Assembly (NCBI RefSeq): GCF_000244975.1
Contig: NZ_CM001440.1
Coordinates: 1,725,538 to 1,789,537, forward strand
Length of the DNA stretch: 64,000 nt
Origin: Saccharomonospora cyanea NA-134
GTDB taxonomy: Bacteria > Actinomycetota > Actinomycetes > Mycobacteriales > Pseudonocardiaceae
Direction: 5' to 3'
In this document: positions 36,231-45,300 of the stretch, piece by piece
Layout of the letters: each line of letters starts with the position of its first letter
Position numbering within the stretch: the first letter of the stretch is position 1
The notes under the pieces: generated by a model
The model's database searches: none
Told to the model about the DNA's origin: nothing
The model's input: only the letters and a program-made list of their open reading frames with translations
Position numbers and translations under genes: made by a program

Positions 36231-37295
36231 TCACAGTTCGAGGACACGGCCGAGCTGTAGCTTGGCGCTGGCCTCGGCGACCCGGTGAGCCACCGCGATG
36301 TCCAGGATGGCCATCCCGAAAGCGTTGCAGACCACGATGTCGGCGTCGGAGATCCGTCCCTGGTGCGTGCCTGACACGATCTCCCCGAGCGTGGCGTCCA
36401 CCCGGCGCCGACCCACGTCGTGCACACCGTCACCCGTGACCGCGGAGGGCTCCAGCAACTCGCCCGCGCGGTACATGCGACCGAGCAGCCGTCTGCTGTC
36501 ACCGCTCACGAGTTCCCAGTCGTCGATGACGAGCAGGTCGGCGCGATGGATCACGTCCGGCAGCAGGTCGTCCAGCGAGACGTGCGACACCAGCGTGCCC
36601 GGGCTCAACCACCGGTACGGGATGTAGCCCTCGGTCACCGTCGTCACCGGTACCACGAGGTCCATTCCCTCCACACACTCCTGCGCCGAATCGGCGATCC
36701 GGATGTCGAGTGCCGGACACGCCTGCCGGGCACGTTCGTGGAACGCCTCCGCCCGGGACCGGTCGATGTCGTGGACGCGGACCTCGGTCAGGGTCGGGAG
36801 GGTTTCGGAAAGGAGGGTGAGGTGCGTCATCGCCAGGGTGCCGCAGCCGATGAGGCCCAGACTCGCTCGACGGCTGTTGCCGAGCGTCGTCGCGGCGACG
36901 GCCGTCACCGCCGCCGTGCGCAGCGCGCTGATCCGCGCTGCTTCCAGCAGGACGGTCGGGCGGGCGGTCTCCGGGTCGAGCAGCAACGTGAAGCCCTGCG
37001 ACCTGGCGAGCCCTCTGGCCACGTTCCCGAGGCTCGCGTTGATCGTCTTGAGGCCGACGGCGAAGCCGGTGTCGAAGTCGACGGCGCCGGGCATCGCGAG
37101 GCAGCGGTTGGCGGCGCCCGACGGTGACCGCCACGGAAGATAGGCCTCCTCGGGCAGCAGTACGCGGCTCTCGGCGTGCAGCCGCAGGGCCTCGGACACG
37201 ACCGACACCACGTCGACGTGGTCGAGTGCGGTGGCCACGGCGTTCCCGTCGAGATAGCGGAAGTGCTCACGCGGGGGAGCGGAGTGACCGGACAT
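36231..37295 (-). CDS. SbnB-like dehydrogenase for 2,3-diaminopropionate synthesis (ornithine cyclodeaminase family)
   Basis: 354 residues from the ATG at 37295 (GGAG box upstream). It belongs to the ornithine cyclodeaminase/mu-crystallin family: AGVK-like FAVGLKTINASLGNVARGLARSQGFTLLLDPETARPTVLLEAARISALRTAAVTAVAA, then a Rossmann motif SLGLIGCGTLAMTHLTLL. In staphyloferrin and tuberactinomycin pathways the SbnB-type enzyme oxidises the glutamate adduct made by SbnA, releasing L-2,3-diaminopropionate and 2-oxoglutarate. An SbnA-like partner lies at 53869-54876. The start overlaps the SARP gene by 29 bases, so the two are probably translated together. Confidence 0.75.
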   Translation of the reverse strand: MSGHSAPPREHFRYLDGNAVATALDHVDVVSVVSEALRLHAESRVLLPEEAYLPWRSPSGAANRCLAMPGAVDFDTGFAVGLKTINASLGNVARGLARSQGFTLLLDPETARPTVLLEAARISALRTAAVTAVAATTLGNSRRASLGLIGCGTLAMTHLTLLSETLPTLTEVRVHDIDRSRAEAFHERARQACPALDIRIADSAQECVEGMDLVVPVTTVTEGYIPYRWLSPGTLVSHVSLDDLLPDVIHRADLLVIDDWELVSGDSRRLLGRMYRAGELLEPSAVTGDGVHDVGRRRVDATLGEIVSGTHQGRISDADIVVCNAFGMAILDIAVAHRVAEASAKLQLGRVLEL

Positions 37296-39141
37296 TGTCG
37301 TCTCCCAACTGCTCGGGGCCCGCCGGGACTCGGTAGGCGCGTTCGGTGCGGTGGACGGGAATGGAGGGCACGGCCGCCTCGTCGCGCTCACCGACCAGCG
37401 CCAGGATCAGCGCCGGGAAGCGATAGCCGTCCTGGGAGTCCTCACGCCGGAGCACGTATGCGGCGACGAGATCGTCGAGGACGTCCTGAGCCTCGGCCAC
37501 CGAGACACCGAGCAGCTTGGCCGCCGTGGCGCAGCTGAAGTCGCGTGGTCCGAGGGCGACGAGCGAGTCGAGGGCGCGCCGCAGCTCGATGTCGAGCGCG
37601 GCATGGGTGGGCAGGAGGCAGTCACGCACGTCCAGGTCTCCCACGCTGAGCTCGGTGAGTACCCGGCGCGGGTCGGCCAGCCGTTCGGCGAGCCGGTGCA
37701 GCAACCAGTGCGGTCGAGTCGCGAGACGCGAGCCGCTGATACGCACGGCGAGAGGGATTCCGGAGCAGAGCTCGGCGATCCGCTGGGCGGTGGAGCGTTC
37801 GGCCTCCACGCGTTCGACGCCGGCGATGCGGCTCAGCAGAAGCACCGACTCGTCGCCGGACAACGCGTCGAGCGCGATGCGACGGACGCCTTCGAGCGCC
37901 GCGAGCGGCGTCCGGCTGGTGACCAGCACGCCACAGCCGGGGACGGCGGACAGCAGCGGCCTGATCTGCCGCTCGTTCGCCGCGTCGTCGAGGACGAGTA
38001 GTGTGCGGGTGCCCGCCAGGGCCTGCCGCAACTGTTCCACGAGCGCCCAGGTGGTTGTGGTCGTCGGTGACACGCCCAGCCGGTCGAGCACGTCGAGCAG
38101 CACGGTGCGCGAGTCGGGAGGGCGCGCCGACCGTCCGCCCAGTTCCACGAGAAGTTGCCGGTCGGAGTAGTGGTGTCGGAGCTTGCGCGCCACCCGCAAC
38201 GCCAACACGGTCTTGCCGATTCCGCTCATGCCGCTGACCGCGCAGACCCGGGACATACCGTTGTCGACGGGCGAGTCGGCGAGCGCGGCGCACGCACGGG
38301 ACACCTCCTGCGTGCGGCCGACGAAGTCCGAGGGCTCCGGCGGAAGAGCGGGCGCCCTGCCCCGGTCCGGGGCGGGCATGCGTACCGTTCCCGACCAACC
38401 CGGTGAGAAGGCCGTGACAATGGACTGGCGGAGGTTCTGGAGTTCGGTGGAGGGGTCGAGACCGAGTTCGTCGGCCAGGACCGTCCGGAACTGCTGGTAG
38501 ACGTCGAGGGCGTCGGCGGTGCGGCCACTGTGGTGCAGTGCCGTCATGAGCTGGGCTCGCGGGCGTTCCCGGAGCGGGTGGCTCGCGACCAGTGCCGTGA
38601 GTTCGGTGATGAGCGCCTGGTGGCGGCCGAGAGCGAGCTCCGCGTCGATGCATTCCTCCTGCGCGGTCAGCTTGGCTTCCTCCAGACGGGGTTGCTCGAC
38701 CGTGGCCAGATGGTCGGTGACACCGCCGAGTGCCTGACCGTTCCACCGGGCCAGTGCGGAACGGAGGAGCCTGCTCGCCTCCGCGTGCCGTCCGGAGGCC
38801 AGTGCCTCGTGTCCCTGTGTGGAGAGCTCCTCGAACTCGAGCAGGTCGAGCCGGGCGGGGCGGGCGCTCGGCAGCTCCAACCGGTAGCCGGGGGGAGTGC
38901 GCTCGATCTTGATCTCCGCGCCGAGCACGCTGCGAAGTCGCGAAGCATAGGTCTGTACCTGTGCCTGTGTGGTGGCCGGAAGGTCCTCGTCCCAGAGCAT
39001 CTTGATGAGCCGGGCATCGGACACCACGCGACCACGGGCGAGCAGGAGCGAGGCGAGGAAGGTGCGCATCTTGGACCCGCGGATGTCGAGCCGGACGTCG
39101 CCGGCCCAGACACTGACCGGACCGAGAACCTGGAACCGCAT
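37267..39141 (-). CDS. SARP-family activator with BTAD and NB-ARC domains
   Basis: 624 residues from the ATG at 39141 (AGAGGTG upstream). The N-terminus is an OmpR-like winged helix (MRFQVLGPVSVWAGDVRLDIRGSKMRTFLASLLLARGRVV) followed by a bacterial transcriptional activation domain (RLDLLEFEELSTQGHEAL, YQQFRTVLADELGLDPSTELQNLRQ). Near residue 305 an NB-ARC ATPase begins (AVSGMSGIGKTVLALRVARKL), with LLVLDDAANERQIRPLL and GCGVLVTSRTPLAAL. The TPR tail of larger homologues is absent. SARPs activate biosynthetic clusters, and this one is divergent from the oxygenase operon. Confidence 0.88.
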   Translation of the reverse strand: MRFQVLGPVSVWAGDVRLDIRGSKMRTFLASLLLARGRVVSDARLIKMLWDEDLPATTQAQVQTYASRLRSVLGAEIKIERTPPGYRLELPSARPARLDLLEFEELSTQGHEALASGRHAEASRLLRSALARWNGQALGGVTDHLATVEQPRLEEAKLTAQEECIDAELALGRHQALITELTALVASHPLRERPRAQLMTALHHSGRTADALDVYQQFRTVLADELGLDPSTELQNLRQSIVTAFSPGWSGTVRMPAPDRGRAPALPPEPSDFVGRTQEVSRACAALADSPVDNGMSRVCAVSGMSGIGKTVLALRVARKLRHHYSDRQLLVELGGRSARPPDSRTVLLDVLDRLGVSPTTTTTWALVEQLRQALAGTRTLLVLDDAANERQIRPLLSAVPGCGVLVTSRTPLAALEGVRRIALDALSGDESVLLLSRIAGVERVEAERSTAQRIAELCSGIPLAVRISGSRLATRPHWLLHRLAERLADPRRVLTELSVGDLDVRDCLLPTHAALDIELRRALDSLVALGPRDFSCATAAKLLGVSVAEAQDVLDDLVAAYVLRREDSQDGYRFPALILALVGERDEAAVPSIPVHRTERAYRVPAGPEQLGDDNVRSLRSPA

Positions 39142-39424
39142 CGCATCACCTCTGTTCCGTGTCGGCGACAGGCCGAGATCGTCGGCGTCCGACACTGTAT
39201 GTCAGGAAGTGGCGTGGATCACCCGGCTGTTGTGGATTTTCCATGGCAGCAAGATGCACTGTCAGGTTGTGACACCGGTCCGGGCCGGAAGCCGAACCAC
39301 GATCACGGCGATATAGCCGCAGTATTGCGGCCCCTTCCACAGTGTCCCGCGCAGAAAAGGCAGCGAAGAAGAGACGACTGTGGGAGCGGCGTGGTGACCG
39401 CCCGGAGAAGAAGGAGTGGTCCAC
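39142..39424. promoter_or_regulatory. Divergent promoter region between SARP gene and oxygenase operon
   Basis: The 283-bp gap contains TGTCA-N5-TGACA at 39260-39274, a related GACA-N5-TGTC at 39191-39203, and TGTCAGG twice (39200-39206, 39260-39266). It also holds the 20-bp cluster element at 39312-39331 described separately. These are candidate sites for the SARP or LuxR-type regulators. Confidence 0.5.
39312..39331 (+). promoter_or_regulatory. Cluster element, copy upstream of oxygenase operon
   Basis: TATAGCCGCAGTATTGCGGC, including the inverted repeat GCCGCA-GTAT-TGCGGC. A copy with one mismatch lies upstream of the first NRPS gene at 42214-42233. It sits 94 bases before the oxygenase start. 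Confidence 0.65.
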
Positions 39425-40366
39425 ATGGATGAGCGGTCCCCGTGGACACCGACCGTGATCAGACCCGCCGACGTGGACGTGAGTCCCGACGCCGAGGGAC
39501 TACGACGGCAACTCACGTCCGTCGACGACCTCGGTGCGGAGCTGGCGAGGGCGAAAGCCCTGGTGTGGCGCGGTTTCTCGGTCTCACCCGAGGAGTTCGA
39601 GGAGCTGTTGCCGCTGTTGCTGCCGCAACGGTGGGCCTACCGGCACGGCAACTCGCCGAGGACCAAGGTCGGCGACAACGTGTACACGTCCACCGAGTAC
39701 CCGCCGCAGTACACGATCTCCATGCACAACGAGTTGTCCTACGCACGGAACTGGCCGACGAGGCTGCTGTTCTACTGCCAGCAGGCGCCGCGGACCGGAG
39801 GCGAGACCCCGGTCGTCGACGGCACCGCGTGGCTCTCCGCTCTCGACCCCGAAGTGCGGGAGGCTTTCGCCGACGGTGTGCGGTACCGCCAGAACCTGCA
39901 CGACGGGCACGGCTTCGGCAAGAGCTGGCAGCAGACGTTCGAGACGGACAGTCGTGCCGAGGTCCAGGAGTTCCTCGACGACACCGGCGCGGAATGGGAA
40001 TGGCGCTCCGACGGAACGCTGCACATCGAGCAGCACGGGCCCGCCACGCTCCACGACGAGCGCACGGGTGAGGTCGTGTGGTTCAACCAGGCCGACCAGT
40101 GGCACGTCGCCGGCCTCGGGGACGAGACCGCCGCGGCGCTCGCCGCCATCATGGCGGAGGAGGACATGCCCCAGTCCGTGGTCTTCGCCGACGGCTCACC
40201 GATCCCGGCCGAGTACGTGCACCAGGTCCGTGAGCGTGGCCTCGCCGAGGCCGTCGACGTCGGCTGGGAAGCGGGCGATCTCATGCTCATCGACAACGTG
40301 CTGGTGGGGCACGGCCGGAGACCGTTCACCGGGCCACGCCGCGTGCTCGTGGCGATGTCCGGATGA
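39425..40366 (+). CDS. TauD/TfdA-family Fe(II)/2-oxoglutarate oxygenase 1
   Basis: 313 residues from the ATG at 39425, eight bases after AAGGAG. The facial triad is visible: HNELSY (His and Glu) near residue 97 and the distal His in NVLVGHGRRPFTGPRRVLVAM. Additional marks are LVWRGFSVSPEEFEELL, NVYTSTEYPPQYTISMHNELSY and WFNQADQWH. This SyrP-like group hydroxylates side chains of amino acids, often aspartate on a carrier protein, in NRPS pathways. It is the first gene of the plus-strand operon. Substrate and timing are not fixed by the sequence. Confidence 0.85.
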   Translation: MDERSPWTPTVIRPADVDVSPDAEGLRRQLTSVDDLGAELARAKALVWRGFSVSPEEFEELLPLLLPQRWAYRHGNSPRTKVGDNVYTSTEYPPQYTISMHNELSYARNWPTRLLFYCQQAPRTGGETPVVDGTAWLSALDPEVREAFADGVRYRQNLHDGHGFGKSWQQTFETDSRAEVQEFLDDTGAEWEWRSDGTLHIEQHGPATLHDERTGEVVWFNQADQWHVAGLGDETAAALAAIMAEEDMPQSVVFADGSPIPAEYVHQVRERGLAEAVDVGWEAGDLMLIDNVLVGHGRRPFTGPRRVLVAMSG

Positions 40367-40408
40367 CGGCGGCCCGACGACGACACGGAGCAGACACGGG
40401 AGGAACTC

Positions 40409-41380
40409 ATGTCCGAAACCATCGCGGAGCCGGCGACCCTGCCGCACACCGTCACCGGCACCCCGTCGGGTCCGGCACTCGACACCGTGCTGTCGCGCGA
40501 CCGAGCGGAACTGCGGTCACTGCTGGCGCACCACGGTGCTCTGCTCTTCCGCGGTTTTCCGGTCGACGACATCGCGGCCTTCGAGACCGCGGTGCGGGCC
40601 TTCTCCGGCGAGCCGCTGTCGTACCAGGAGCGTTCGTCGCCACGTCACTCACTGAAGGGCAACGTCTACACCTCGACCGACTACCCGCCCGACGAGGAGA
40701 TCTTCCTGCACAACGAGAACTCCTACCAGGCGGTGTGGCCGAGGATCCTGTACTTCTACTGCGACCGTGAGCCGGACACGCTCGGTGCGACGCCGCTGGC
40801 CGACATCCGGCGGGTGTACGAGGAGATCGAACCGGCTGTGCGCGACGAGTTCGCGCGGCGCGGCTGGATGGTGGTGCGCAACTACCAACCCCGGTTCGGT
40901 GTCGCCTGGCCCGAGGTGTTCGGGACCGACGACAGAGGTGCCGTGGAACGGTACTGCGCCGACCACGGCATGGTGCCGGAGTGGGTCGGTTCGGACCACC
41001 TCCGCACGCGTGCCGTCCGGAACGCGGTGTACCGGCACCCCGACACCGGGCAACCGGTGTGGTTCAACCACATCACCTTCTTCCACCACACGTCCCTCGA
41101 CGAGGACGTGCGTGAGGGCCTGCTGGCCATGTTCGGCGAGGACGACCTTCCGACCAACACCTACTACGGCGACGGGGGACGCATCCCCGACGACGTGGTC
41201 GAGCACCTGCGCTCCTGTTACCGCCGCCTGACGCGGAGGTTCGACTGGAAGCACCGCGACGTGCTCGTGGTGGACAACATGGCGGCGGCACACGGCCGTG
41301 AGCCGTTCACCGGCCCGCGCAAGATCGCGGTCGCCATGGGTGAGGCGTACCGGTCGGACTTCGTGCGGGATCGGGACTGA
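40409..41380 (+). CDS. TauD/TfdA-family Fe(II)/2-oxoglutarate oxygenase 2 (SyrP-like)
   Basis: 323 residues, a diverged relative of the preceding enzyme (both share NVYTSTxYPP and a His-Asn-Glu metal motif). Metal ligands: HNENSYQAVWPRILYFYC (His, Glu) and the distal His in NMAAAHGREPFTGPRKIAVAMGEAY; Arg for 2-oxoglutarate lies in the same ending. SyrP and AspH-type enzymes of this family beta-hydroxylate carrier-bound aspartate. Having two suggests two hydroxylations or two substrates. It lies 42 bases after oxygenase 1 and two bases before the thioesterase. Confidence 0.85.
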   Translation: MSETIAEPATLPHTVTGTPSGPALDTVLSRDRAELRSLLAHHGALLFRGFPVDDIAAFETAVRAFSGEPLSYQERSSPRHSLKGNVYTSTDYPPDEEIFLHNENSYQAVWPRILYFYCDREPDTLGATPLADIRRVYEEIEPAVRDEFARRGWMVVRNYQPRFGVAWPEVFGTDDRGAVERYCADHGMVPEWVGSDHLRTRAVRNAVYRHPDTGQPVWFNHITFFHHTSLDEDVREGLLAMFGEDDLPTNTYYGDGGRIPDDVVEHLRSCYRRLTRRFDWKHRDVLVVDNMAAAHGREPFTGPRKIAVAMGEAYRSDFVRDRD

Positions 41381-41382
41381 GC

Positions 41383-42156
41383 ATGCCGCACAGCACGCCA
41401 CGTACGACGACGGTCCACGGGGCGCAGTGGTGCCGCACGTTCGTGCCGCGCCCCCACGCCGACGTCCGACTGATCTGCTTCCCCCACGCGGGTGGCAGTG
41501 CCAGCGTGTTCCGGGGTTGGGCCGAACGCCTTCCCGACTCCGTGGAGGTCGTCGCGGTCCAGTACCCGGGACGGCAGGACCGGATCCACGAGGAACCGAT
41601 CTCCGACATGGAACGGTTGACCGAACGGCTCGTGGAGGCGTTGGCGCCGCAGTTCGACCGGCCCGTGGCGTTCTTCGGCCACAGCCTCGGCGCCACGGTG
41701 GCGTTCGAGGTGGCGAGAGAGCTGCACCCGCGGTTTCCGACACCGTTGCGTCGCTTGGTGGCCTCCGCGCGGCTGCCACCGGGAAAGGTCGGTCCCAGCG
41801 GCTACGACTTCACGCGGGACGACCATCTGCGCCGGTACCTGCGCGGTCTCGGTGGTCGCGGAGGCATGGCGCTGCACAACGGGGAGCTGTGGCAGGTGGT
41901 CGTGCCGCCCCTCCGGAGCGATCTGCTGATGTCGCAGCGCTACGCCTTCCGGCCGGGCGCGCCGTTGACCTGCCCGATCACGGTGATCGTCGCCGACGGC
42001 GACACCAGTTGCGACGCCGACGACGTGCGGGGGTGGGAGCGGTACTCCCTCGGTGCGTTCGACCAACACGTGATTCCCGGTGACCACTACTACGTGGAGG
42101 ATCCGCCGGACGAGTTGTTCGGTGTCCTCGCCGACGTCCTCGACGGCGGACGATGA
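41383..42156 (+). CDS. Type II thioesterase
   Basis: 257 residues of the alpha/beta-hydrolase external thioesterase class that clears mis-primed carrier proteins in NRPS systems. Motifs: LICFPHAGGSASVFRGW, VQYPGRQDR, the nucleophile Ser in FFGHSLGATVAFEVAREL (residue 101), Asp in VIVADGDTS, and His in IPGDHYYVED. It begins two bases after the oxygenase stop. No integrated thioesterase domain is seen in the NRPS genes within the window, so a role in release cannot be excluded. Confidence 0.88.
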   Translation: MPHSTPRTTTVHGAQWCRTFVPRPHADVRLICFPHAGGSASVFRGWAERLPDSVEVVAVQYPGRQDRIHEEPISDMERLTERLVEALAPQFDRPVAFFGHSLGATVAFEVARELHPRFPTPLRRLVASARLPPGKVGPSGYDFTRDDHLRRYLRGLGGRGGMALHNGELWQVVVPPLRSDLLMSQRYAFRPGAPLTCPITVIVADGDTSCDADDVRGWERYSLGAFDQHVIPGDHYYVEDPPDELFGVLADVLDGGR

Positions 42157-42213
42157 CGCCCCGATCGGTCCGATGTGGTTGATGAGAGTGGGCGAAGTGG
42201 ATGGTTCTCCAGG

Positions 42214-42233
42214 TATAGCCCCAGTATTGCGGC
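42214..42233 (+). promoter_or_regulatory. Cluster element, copy upstream of NRPS 1
   Basis: TATAGCCCCAGTATTGCGGC differs from the copy at 39312-39331 at one base. It lies in the 145-bp gap between the thioesterase and NRPS genes, 68 bases before the NRPS start, implying an internal promoter or operator. Confidence 0.65.
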
Positions 42234-42301
42234 GCTCGTCAGAGTGGGCGAACGCCGTCCTTTCCGGCGTCCGGCGCCGGAACAGCCCGCGGGAGTGATC
42301 C

Positions 42302-45300
42302 ATGAGCGCTACTGCCGATGTCCGTCGCGAGGAACTGCTGCGACGCAGGCTTCGGGGAGAAGGTACGTCCGGCGCGGCCGGGATCGGCCGTGCGGACCGT
42401 TCCGGTCCGCTGGCACTGTCCTTCGGCCAGGAGCAGATGTGGTTTCTGGATCAGTTGAATCCGGGGAGCACGGAGTACCTCGTTCCCGTGGCGTTCCGGC
42501 TCCTCGGCGCGCTGGAGAAGGACGCACTCGGCTCGGCGTGGGACATGCTGGTGCGACGGCACGAGATGTTGCGTACGCGTCATCGGCAGGGTGAGGGTGG
42601 TCCTCATCAGGTGATCGACGAACCGGTGACCGGTACGTTGGCGACGGTCTCGCTCACCGAGGTGGGGCCGGACGAACGGGAACGGCATCTGGAGAACCTG
42701 CTGCACGCGGAGTCGAGGACGCCGATCGACCTCGCCACGCAGTGGCCGGTCCGGGCAACGCTGGTGGAGCTCGGTGTGGCCGAGCACGTGCTGCTCGTGA
42801 CGTTCCACCACATCGCCTGCGACGCCTGGTCGTCGCGGCTGCTGCTGTCGGAGCTGGGAGCCCTCTACGCCCGGTATCGGGCGAAGGAGCGGAAGCTCCT
42901 GGCCCCCTTGCCGCCCCTGCCCGTTCAGTACGCCGACTACGCGGCCTGGCAACGAAACCAGCTGTCGGCGGCGGGCCGGAAACGTCAGCTCGGTTACTGG
43001 CGTCACGTGCTGTCGGGGCTGGCGCCGCTCGACCTGCCGACCGACCACCCGAGGCCCCCGGTACGCGGGTACGCGGGCGACGAGGTCGATTTCGTCCTCT
43101 CCCCGGAGGTCGGCACCGGTGTCGTCGAACTCGCACGGCAGTCCCGCACCACGCCGTTCGTCGTGGTGATGGCGGCCTTCCAGGCGTTGCTGGCCCGCTA
43201 CACCGGGCGCACGGACATCGCGGTGGGCACCGTCGTCTCCGGACGTACCCGCCCGGAGTTGCAGCGGCTCATCGGATACGCCATCAACACCGTGGTCGTG
43301 CGCAGCCGGTGGACCGAGGACGTCACGTTCCGGGCGTTGCTGGACCATGTGCGCGAGATCGTGCTGGACGCGTTCGACCACGGTGACGTCCCGTTCTCCC
43401 ACGTGGTCGACGAACTGCAACCACAGCGGGACCTGTCGCGGACACCGTTGTTCCAGGTCGTCTTCACCATGCACGAGTCGGCGGGAGCGGCACCGGACGT
43501 GTTCCCCGACCTCACGGTGGAACCGCTGTCGGCGGACGGCGGAGTGGCTCGCTGCGATCTGGAGCTGCAGGTGGTCCCGCAACCGGACGGCTCCCTGCGG
43601 GCCCGGTTCCTCTTCGCCACCGAGCTGTTCCTGCCCGCCACGGTCGAAAGGATGGCGCGCCACCTGAAGAGGTTGCTGGCCCACGCCGTCGCGGAGCCCG
43701 GAAGCCGCGTGTCGGCACTGAGGCTGGTGGACGACGACGAACTGGCCGAGCTGACCCGACCGGCAGGCCCTCCGCCGCGGTTCGAACACACGTTGACCCG
43801 TTTCGACCGGGTGGTGACGGCCACACCGGACGCGGTCGCCGTGGTGACCGACGAGTGCCCCACGACCTTCGCCGAACTCGACACCCGGATCGACCGGATC
43901 GCGCACTGGCTGTCCGCCGTGGGGGTGGGGCCCGAGGACCTCATTGGCATCCTGCTCGATCGCGGGGTCGACCTGCTGGCCACCATGCTGGCCTGCTGGC
44001 GGGTGGGGGCGGCGTACCTGCCGCTCGGGCCCGAACTGCCCGCCCGCCGCTGGGGCGCGATGCTGAGGGACAGCGACGCCAAACTCGTGGTCACCGACTC
44101 CACACCGGACCGGATGGCGAAGCTGGGCGATGTCTTCAAGGGCAGGATGATGGTGCTCGACGAGGCCACCCACGGGGCACCGGTGTCGGTGCCGCCCGTC
44201 GAGGCCGGCGCGCTGACACCCGACGCGCTCGCCTACGTCATCTACACGTCGGGTTCGACCGGCGTGCCGAAGGGCGTCGCCGTCACCCACCGCGGGCTGG
44301 CCAACCACCTGGACTGGGTGCTCGCCGAGTACGTCGGCGCGCACTCCGGTGGTGCGCCGCTGTTCTCGACGGTCGCCTCGGACGTCGTCGTGCCCGTACT
44401 CTTCGCGCCGCTGCTCGCGGGCCGGCCGGTGCACCTGCTCCCCCAGGACATGGATCTCGCCGACCTGGGAGCCCGGCTCGTCGCGGGCAGACCGTACGCC
44501 TTCCTGAAGCTCACCCCCGGACATCTGGAGGTGCTCTCGCGGCAGCTCGGCCCCGAGGAGATCCGTGGGCTGGCGGGCACCGTCGTGGCCGGTGGCGACG
44601 TGTTGCTGAACCGGCACGCCCTACGCTGGAACGAGTGGCTCGGGACCGGCCGGGTGATCAACGAGTACGGTCCGACGGAGATCACCGTGGGCAACTCCAC
44701 GTTCGTGCCCTCCGAAGCGACGGACCGCGAGGTCGTCCCGATCGGCACACCCATCCCGCACACCAGCATGTACGTTCTCGACGACCACCTGCGGCCCGTG
44801 CCCGTGGGCGTGATCGGGGAGGTGTGCGTCGGCGGGGTCGGTGTGGTGCGCGGCTATCTCAACCGGCCCGAGGTGACGGCGGAGCGGTTCGTGCCCGATC
44901 CGTTCGGCGAACCGGGGTCCCGGCTCTACCGCACCGGCGACCTCGGCCGGGTGCTGCCCTCCGGCGACGTCGAGTTCGTCGGCCGGGCCGACACCCAGGT
45001 CAAGATCCGCGGTTACCGCGTCGAACTCGGGGAGATCGAGGGCGTGTTCGCCTCCCATCCCTCGGTGCGGGAATGCCGGGTGGTGTTGCGGGAGGACGGC
45101 GAGCGCCGCGACCTGGTGTGTTACTTCGTGCCCGCGGCGGGGAGCGCGACCGAGGCCCGGGAGCTGCGGGCGTGGCTGTCCGAGCAGTTGCCCGAGTACA
45201 TGGTGCCCTCGGCCGTCGTGGAACTGGACCGGATCCCGTTGACCAGCAACGGCAAGCTCGACGTGGCGGCGCTGCCCCGCGCACCGGAGCCGGAGGCGGA

